Below the pieces are notes generated by a model that was not told where the DNA came from, ran no database searches, and saw nothing but the letters and a program-made list of their open reading frames with translations. A stretch of DNA of 64,000 nucleotides from Parietichytrium sp. I65-24A (Eukaryota; Sar; Bigyra; Thraustochytrida; Thraustochytriidae): the NCBI GenBank assembly GCA_012862575.1, contig BLSF01000014.1, positions 1-64,000 on the forward strand, read 5' to 3'. The translations under genes and the position numbers were made by a program. Shown piece by piece: positions 59,066 to 64,000 of the stretch (position 1 is the first letter of the stretch; each line of letters starts with the position of its first letter).

Positions 59066-60886
59066 CTAAAAAAAGGTGAATTGTTTGCAAGACATCTCCA
59101 GGTCGAAAAGAAACCCGTCTGTCAAGCCTTCATCAAAAACAGTCGGCACACGATGTTGGATGCTCTTCAGAGGAAGCTCGAATGCACCCAATTGTAATAC
59201 AAATTCAGAAACAGTATCCACATCGAAGGTATGGCGACCTTGGAGCTTGGCGCGGCAAGCTGCTGCTGGCTGCAGAGACACCATGCAACAGTCGTACGAG
59301 CCTGCTACCGGCACACCGACGTGCTTGAGTTTGCAAGGTCCGTGTCGGATCTGGTGTTCCCTGGGGCGCCCAGGCAGAAAAAAAGTTACACGCTCTCTGG
59401 CCTTCATATTAACTACTGGCGGTCTGTCTGGCGACCCTTTGTACATTCCTGGCGCGCTATACAACTCGGCCATATCAGGGGATGTCGAGCAGTTCCACTC
59501 ACCTAAGAGTGGATGTTTGAAGACGTAACCCAAAGGTTCCGAGAAGAGAACCTGTGTGGTGATGTTTTTTTGCTGAATTTCTGCCTCCAGGGGGTTATGG
59601 GCAATGACAATAGTACCCCGGTACAACACAGGGAAAAGAGACCCAGGTATCCTCGTCACGAAACCATTCATTGTGGATTGATCGATGTAGGCACCATCAA
59701 TTGGTTGATCGCGAAGGCCTTCGAAAAGAAGCTTTTGAACAACAACATCGTCAAGGAATGGCGACGCTGATTGAGTCGGGCCTTTAATTAAAGCAGGCTG
59801 GTCAATCCCGTTCATAAAGTTCGAAACGAATTGGGAGAGCACAAGTTCGTTCCCGTCCATTTTACTCACCTGCCCTGTCACGGAGAGCTGATTCACACCT
59901 TGACGAAGATCAAAGTCGTCCATAATTACGCGTCCAAGCTGTACACGATATCCGGCGTCCAGGTCCGTGTAATTGGTCATCAGTATGCCGTCTTCATCGA
60001 CGAGCACCAACAAATCGAAGACGAATAGACCGAGGTGGTAGAGCTCGAGGATCGAGGAACTAAAAAAGGTAGTTGTCGAGCTGATATTGAAGCTCGTCTC
60101 CGTTGCAGCATCAGGGAGAACGGTGGTGTTGGTTCCGCGTACGTCCTCCAGCAGCGTTGCAGGCACGTCAAACCGCTTGTACAAATTGACGTGAAACTCC
60201 CGAGTGATGCCAACAAACTTGACTGAAACCTTTGGCCTCCCACGGATATACCAAACCCCTCCATATCCTTGCAGAATCCTCGCTGTAGCTTGCGTGAAAG
60301 CTGATACATTTTTAATGAGCATATCCGACTCTAGCGTCAAAGAGAGCACCTCTCCACCCTTAATGTCCATCGCGGGCAACTCCATTGATGCGAGGACAAT
60401 GTCATCATGAATAACATCTACAGGACACGGATATAGCGACGAACTGAACTCGCCTAAATCATGGAGTTCGATATCTGCGCTCAGAGTGATGGTCTCATTG
60501 GTTGGGTTTTGCATGTGCATTCGCACCACGGTAAGTGTGCTCTGGTCCATGATGGTTTGCGCTAGTGGTGGAGGAAGCGCTAACAGTGCTGTGAAGGTTC
60601 CCACGAGAGCAATCAACACTACAGCGAGCGAGCATCTACGGCAACCCCGGCCAAAGAATGGCTCTTTTGAAGACGGCGGTTCGGCAGCGCCAGGGCCCAG
60701 CAGTGGGACGTTCAACAGCTCCAAAGTTGTGGCGTCGTCGTCCTGACCTGAACGGAGAAGAGCTCTATTCTGCACACCTCCGTTGCCATTTCGGTTGTGC
60801 GAGTGCCACTCAACATCCGCAGAGTCTGAGTCTTCCGCCGTATCGAAGTCGGTGTCGTCGATCGAGCCCAAGCTACGGGTCGCCAT
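59066..60886 (-). CDS. DUF3712/LEA-like single-span membrane protein
   Basis: The function is unknown. The protein has 606 residues. An acidic N-terminal tail of about 80 residues precedes one transmembrane helix at about 86-105 ('LAVVLIALVGTFTALLALPP'). The rest is presumably lumenal or outside. It begins 'STLTVVRMHMQNPTNETITLSADIELHDLG', the pattern of LEA14/DUF3712 domains in fungal and protist membrane proteins, and a second similar unit seems to follow near residue 330 ('DFDLRQGVNQLSVTGQVSKMDGNELVLSQFVSNFM'). Several Asn-X-Ser/Thr sites ('NPTNET', 'NISS', 'NVSA') support an exposed, glycosylated region. No catalytic motif is seen. The ATG is the first of a frame with no plausible upstream extension. 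Assignment to DUF3712 rests on pattern memory, not a profile search. Confidence 0.7.
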   Translation of the reverse strand: MATRSLGSIDDTDFDTAEDSDSADVEWHSHNRNGNGGVQNRALLRSGQDDDATTLELLNVPLLGPGAAEPPSSKEPFFGRGCRRCSLAVVLIALVGTFTALLALPPPLAQTIMDQSTLTVVRMHMQNPTNETITLSADIELHDLGEFSSSLYPCPVDVIHDDIVLASMELPAMDIKGGEVLSLTLESDMLIKNVSAFTQATARILQGYGGVWYIRGRPKVSVKFVGITREFHVNLYKRFDVPATLLEDVRGTNTTVLPDAATETSFNISSTTTFFSSSILELYHLGLFVFDLLVLVDEDGILMTNYTDLDAGYRVQLGRVIMDDFDLRQGVNQLSVTGQVSKMDGNELVLSQFVSNFMNGIDQPALIKGPTQSASPFLDDVVVQKLLFEGLRDQPIDGAYIDQSTMNGFVTRIPGSLFPVLYRGTIVIAHNPLEAEIQQKNITTQVLFSEPLGYVFKHPLLGEWNCSTSPDMAELYSAPGMYKGSPDRPPVVNMKARERVTFFLPGRPREHQIRHGPCKLKHVGVPVAGSYDCCMVSLQPAAACRAKLQGRHTFDVDTVSEFVLQLGAFELPLKSIQHRVPTVFDEGLTDGFLFDLEMSCKQFTFF

Positions 60887-61971
60887 CTCCAGATCAAAAC
60901 CAGCTCCCGTCGCTCGTTACTTTGCTAAGGAGCTTGTTCTCTAAAGGTTCTCGCAAGCCCACACCTGTCCAGTACCAATTCCCACAATGCCACCAAGGCT
61001 CCCAGCTTCCGGGCTCTCGAGGCTCCCAAACGCTCTTTTCCGAGCGCTCAGCTCAGCTCTGCTCCTCACAAACGTTTCCTTCGTTCTACATTTCCACTTC
61101 AGAGTCTCCAGAGTTGATTTACCTTTACTGCCTCTTAGTCCCACAGTCAATGCGCATCTATGCGCGATCACCTTTAATTGTTACTGCCGACTTCCACTGC
61201 TATGCTACAAATGGCTAGCTCAAGCTACTAGTAGAGCGCTTTCAGGTGCTCTAGCCAGATTAGCACTGTGCCGTGCCAAGGATAGGACTGCAGTAGCTGG
61301 TACCGCAAGGTCTATTTATCCTTTGCTCTAGCTAGTAGTAGAGATACCGTAGTCTCTGAAGCGGGAACTGCTACTCGGAATGCTAGAGTAAATGGTGACA
61401 GCGAGAACTTGGATCAGTGAGAATGCAACAAAACAAAGAAACCAAAGGAGGACTTGAAACTTACTCATCGTTGCCAGATGCATTTTCTGAAGTTTGATTT
61501 CTGAATTTTGCAATGGGCATGCAATCGCCTGCTCAGCTCGCTAGCTCTAAGAGTCTTTTTGCATTCCTGGAGCATATCAACGCATCGGCACCGTTTCGGA
61601 TTTCGGATTTCGGATTTCGGATGCCTGCGCCACTTGCCTCAGAACGAAGAGCAGAGCGATTGCAGGTTGGGAATTGGAGGAACATGAAAAACTGGGCTGT
61701 GTCTCGAAGGCCACTTTGGAGGAACCCAGCAGGTTTGCTTTTGGCGAAGGCCGCCCGGTGAGTGGCCCAAGAGATGGCTTGGTTCCCGTCTACTAAGGGA
61801 AAAAAATTGAAGTTCCGTTTCGCTTGCGTCTTGGTTCTGCAACAAAACATATACTTATTTAAAAAGTGTCTGAATTCTTAGAGCGCTCGGAACTGCGTAC
61901 GAGCCAGTCACTACAAGCACCAATGAGTCCACCGCGTGCACCCTCGCAAGGCGTTCGCACACAGAAGACAA
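60887..61971. promoter_or_regulatory. intergenic region upstream of DUF3712 gene
   Basis: About 1.1 kb between same-strand genes (-). It contains a four-copy 7-base repeat (61594-61621) and a splice-like GTAAGT...ctag pair on the minus strand (61464 to 61383), with no convincing gene around it. The DUF3712 promoter must lie near 60900-61200. Confidence 0.45.
61594..61621. repeat. four-copy 7-base tandem repeat
   Basis: The unit tttcgga is repeated four times in direct tandem. It has no evident role. Confidence 0.85.
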
Positions 61972-62601
61972 TTAGTGGGTGGAGGTTTCTTTTGGGGGTG
62001 CATAGCCTAGAGCTCTTGCAATAGTAGGGGTCACCGAGACGGCAGCCACGAGCCGAAGGGGCTCGGTGAACTTGGTTAGGATCCAAGCGAGAGCGAAATT
62101 CCCTGCCTTCGGGGATACTTTAGACATGTCCACAAAGTTATTTAGCCCGGTTGATTCTAAAAGTGAGATGGCGTCTCCTGCCCCGATCACCTTGCTTTCT
62201 ATGAGACCGTACAGGAGGAAAAGGGTGCCCACGTAGATCCCGCCATATGTTCCAAATGCAACTGCGCCGTATTGCTTGAATAGTTGTCGCAACCTGCCCA
62301 ATTGCTCCTGTGCTTCTGCTTTCATTTGTTCCCCAGCGGTTTCTGGAACATTGGAATTATTTTCTGTTTTTTTGGGCTCCGAAGAGAACTGACGGCTCTG
62401 GAGGCCACCCCAAACGAAATCTAAATTACCACCAAGCTTATACCGATCCTTTTCTTCGACATTAGTGCTGGATCTCAGCAGCTCAAACTGCGGCGCAGCA
62501 CGAACCGGGGCCAGCAAAGACCGTCCGCGCAAGTTTGCTTGAGCACATGAAATGCCAAATTTTGCTCCATTCCTCAGCGCCGCACATCTAGCGAGCATCA
62601 T
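61972..62601 (-). CDS. FAM210: FAM210/DUF1279 mitochondrial protein
   Basis: This is a DUF1279 family protein of 209 residues. Animal FAM210A/B are mitochondrial inner-membrane proteins linked to mitochondrial translation and metabolism. The first 45 residues are basic and hydroxylated with no acidic residue until 'PQFE' ('MMLARCAALRNGAKFG'), a probable presequence. The DUF1279 core begins near residue 100: 'LFKQYGAVAFGTYGGIYVGTLFLLYGLIE' is the family's first amphipathic and membrane helix, and 'NFALAWILTKFTEPLRLVAAVSVTPTIAR' its second. The order and the 'K.Y......TY' spacing fit the family well. Two adjacent ATGs (62601, 62598) open the frame; either could serve. It lies upstream of the DUF3712 gene on the same strand, 1.1 kb apart. 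Confidence 0.88.
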   Translation of the reverse strand: MMLARCAALRNGAKFGISCAQANLRGRSLLAPVRAAPQFELLRSSTNVEEKDRYKLGGNLDFVWGGLQSRQFSSEPKKTENNSNVPETAGEQMKAEAQEQLGRLRQLFKQYGAVAFGTYGGIYVGTLFLLYGLIESKVIGAGDAISLLESTGLNNFVDMSKVSPKAGNFALAWILTKFTEPLRLVAAVSVTPTIARALGYAPPKETSTH

Positions 62602-63192
62602 CTTGTGTGCGTGGTTTCTCTATTCCCAGCCTTGATCGAGGGCCCACGGCGGTGCTCCTTCTGGAGAAGATCTGGCCGGAACTTGAAGGCTCCTGAGCCT
62701 CCGTTCGCTCCTCTCACAGAGCTTCGCCTTTCTATCCGCTGTGTCTATCGAGCGCTTGCTCCTGGCGCCCAACACTCGCTCCCTCCGTCCCTCTCTCTCT
62801 CTCTCTTCTTTGTTTCTGCGCAACCGCTTTCCCCGATGTGTTTGGAACGAACACTGACGCTGCGACTCTGGAAAGCTTCTCCATCGCCACATTCTTTCTT
62901 TCCTTCTTGTTTCACTGTTTCTCACTGTGAATTCTCTAGACTAGACAATGCTCCACCAGTTGAACTATCTACCGAGTGCTGCACTGCTGTTACGAGTACC
63001 ACTGTCGAAACCACACTACTCGGGCAAGTGTGACCTTCCGCGTCATTTCTCCATCTTTCTCCAAGTCACTGTAACGTCTGTAACTTACCTCGGTCGATCG
63101 AAGGATAGAAAAAGAGTAATGATTCGTTCGCCTGCTTTTTTCTTCCGCGTTGCTTGCTTTCGTTAGTTCGAATGCGGACAGACCTGCGAGTC

Positions 63193-63222
63193 TTCGAGAC
63201 CACATCTTTCGAGACCACGTCT
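63193..63222. repeat. 15-base tandem duplication
   Basis: ttcgagaccacatct and ttcgagaccacgtct lie in direct tandem with one mismatch. Confidence 0.85.
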
Positions 63223-63516
63223 TCACATTTTCTAAAGAGGACAGTGCCAAGGGGTACTGTGAGTAACCTAATCGCTACCGTCTCCTAATTAACCGACTAA
63301 AGAGCGCCTAGCCACCAGCACGGTGCGTCGGTTCTCCCGGCTCTGTCGGGTTCTCCGCCAAGGAACCGGGGACGCACGTGATCGAGGCGACGTCCAAGTT
63401 GGGAAATGCAGGCACGGAAACACTCGCTCGGAGCCCGTTTGAGTTTGAGGCTCTCGCAAACGCCACCACCGGGAACTGCTGCCGCCTGACTGCCACTCTT
63501 TTTGACAAGACTTCTG

Positions 63517-63574
63517 CGACATATGGAACTGCGGTTCTTCTGGTACGACATGTGGACCTGCGGTTCTTCTGGCG
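63517..63574. repeat. 29-base tandem duplication
   Basis: Two 29-base units begin at 63517 and 63546 (cgacatatggaactgcggtt and cgacatgtggacctgcggtt openings). They are in direct tandem with only a few mismatches. Confidence 0.85.
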
Positions 63575-64000
63575 CAACTCAAGAGCCAGCTCATGCTCGC
63601 TTGAGGTCATTGTTGCACGACTTCCAATGAGTTGTTGCGAAGCATTTTGAAAATCGCAATGCTATTTCTCAGTCCAGAACAGGTGTAAAACCTTCGCTCC
63701 CAAGCCGCCGACAGACTCACTGTTGCGGCACTCCTATTCAAAATCGGGAGAACTATCACCTAGCTAGACAATTTTTCTATCTGTAGACTACTAACGTGCA
63801 AGGCAGGGCTTCCACACTCCCATTCCAATGCTCCATTAAGATTTACCGTAAAGCACCTTAAAGCGGAGAACATCTCAGGTTGCCTCCACCCCCCGCAACA
63901 CTACAGACCGCCATAAGCGACCACTAGCAGCAAAGCCTTATTAGCGGTATAGTTGGACGGGGGGTGGGAGGAAGAACGCTCATAGTTGCCCTAAGATGTT

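Larger units (their letters stand above)
62602..64000. other. right flank with tandem repeats, no supported gene
   Basis: The first few hundred bases are the FAM210 promoter region; a (TC)n run at 62790-62805 reads as GA repeats toward that gene. Two small tandem duplications lie at 63193-63222 and 63517-63574. A 90-codon plus-strand frame at 63378-63650 lacks an ATG and overlaps open minus-strand frames, so it is unassigned. Confidence 0.45.

Noticed and set aside
61312-61483. Minus-strand splice-like pair giving a 29-residue product
   Set aside because: Signals are good but the coding length is too short to support, and no upstream exon is convincing.
63289-63650. Overlapping frames at the right edge
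   Set aside because: None begins with a well-placed ATG, and the apparent repeats in the products come from the 29-base tandem duplication.
1-64000. CRISPR arrays, operons, rRNA, plasmid or phage modules
   Set aside because: No regularly spaced repeats with spacers, no ribosome-binding-site-led gene strings and no rRNA-like stretches were seen.

Overview
The window is nuclear DNA of a ciliated, intron-poor unicellular eukaryote. Genes are long and mostly uninterrupted; one open frame runs 12.4 kb. The few introns I could place are 70-146 bases with GTAAGT/GTGAGT-type donors, and TAA, TAG and TGA all serve as stops, so the code is standard. LRRC49 and nephrocystin-4 imply cilia. A PTS1-like tail on a 2-hydroxyacyl-CoA lyase implies peroxisomes. 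MICU, cardiolipin synthase and FAM210 are mitochondrial. There is no plastid gene, prokaryotic operon or convincing transposon. The pattern would suit a heterotrophic stramenopile such as a labyrinthulomycete, but that placement is inference from gene style, not a phylogenetic result.

Layout. 1-971: gene-free, short GC-rich repeats. 972-5543: poly(A) polymerase (+, 3 exons) converging on a 2-hydroxyacyl-CoA lyase (-, 2 exons) whose 3' end is tandemly duplicated. 6463-9184: LRRC49-like ciliary protein (+) facing a 70-residue two-exon gene (-). 10294-22674: giant HUWE1/UPL1-type HECT ubiquitin ligase (+). 23070-26355: zeta-crystallin-like quinone reductase (-), then a probable ATRIP checkpoint protein (-) with a small terminal exon. 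27818-36870: MAP3K-like kinase with an acylation motif (+), cardiolipin synthase (+), TFIIIC largest-subunit-like protein (+). 37198-38875: a doubtful two-exon small gene (-) and PP4 catalytic subunit (-). 38876-42303: 3.4 kb with no supported gene. 42304-51717: secreted arylsulfatase (+) converging on a 2,316-residue nephrocystin-4 with many EF-hands (-). 52999-58231: MICU-like Ca2+ sensor (+, 3 exons) and Atg22-like transporter (+). 59066-62601: DUF3712 membrane protein (-) and FAM210/DUF1279 protein (-). 62602-64000: promoter-like DNA and small tandem duplications.

The genes form no operon or single pathway. Themes are mitochondria (MICU, CRLS1, FAM210, quinone reductase, possibly the 70-residue protein), cilia (LRRC49, NPHP4), ubiquitin and DNA-damage signalling (HUWE1, ATRIP, PP4) and RNA synthesis (PAP, TFIIIC). 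The most unusual object is the nephrocystin-4, which carries about nine to ten EF-hand units between its conserved N- and C-terminal halves. It lies head to head with the MICU gene.
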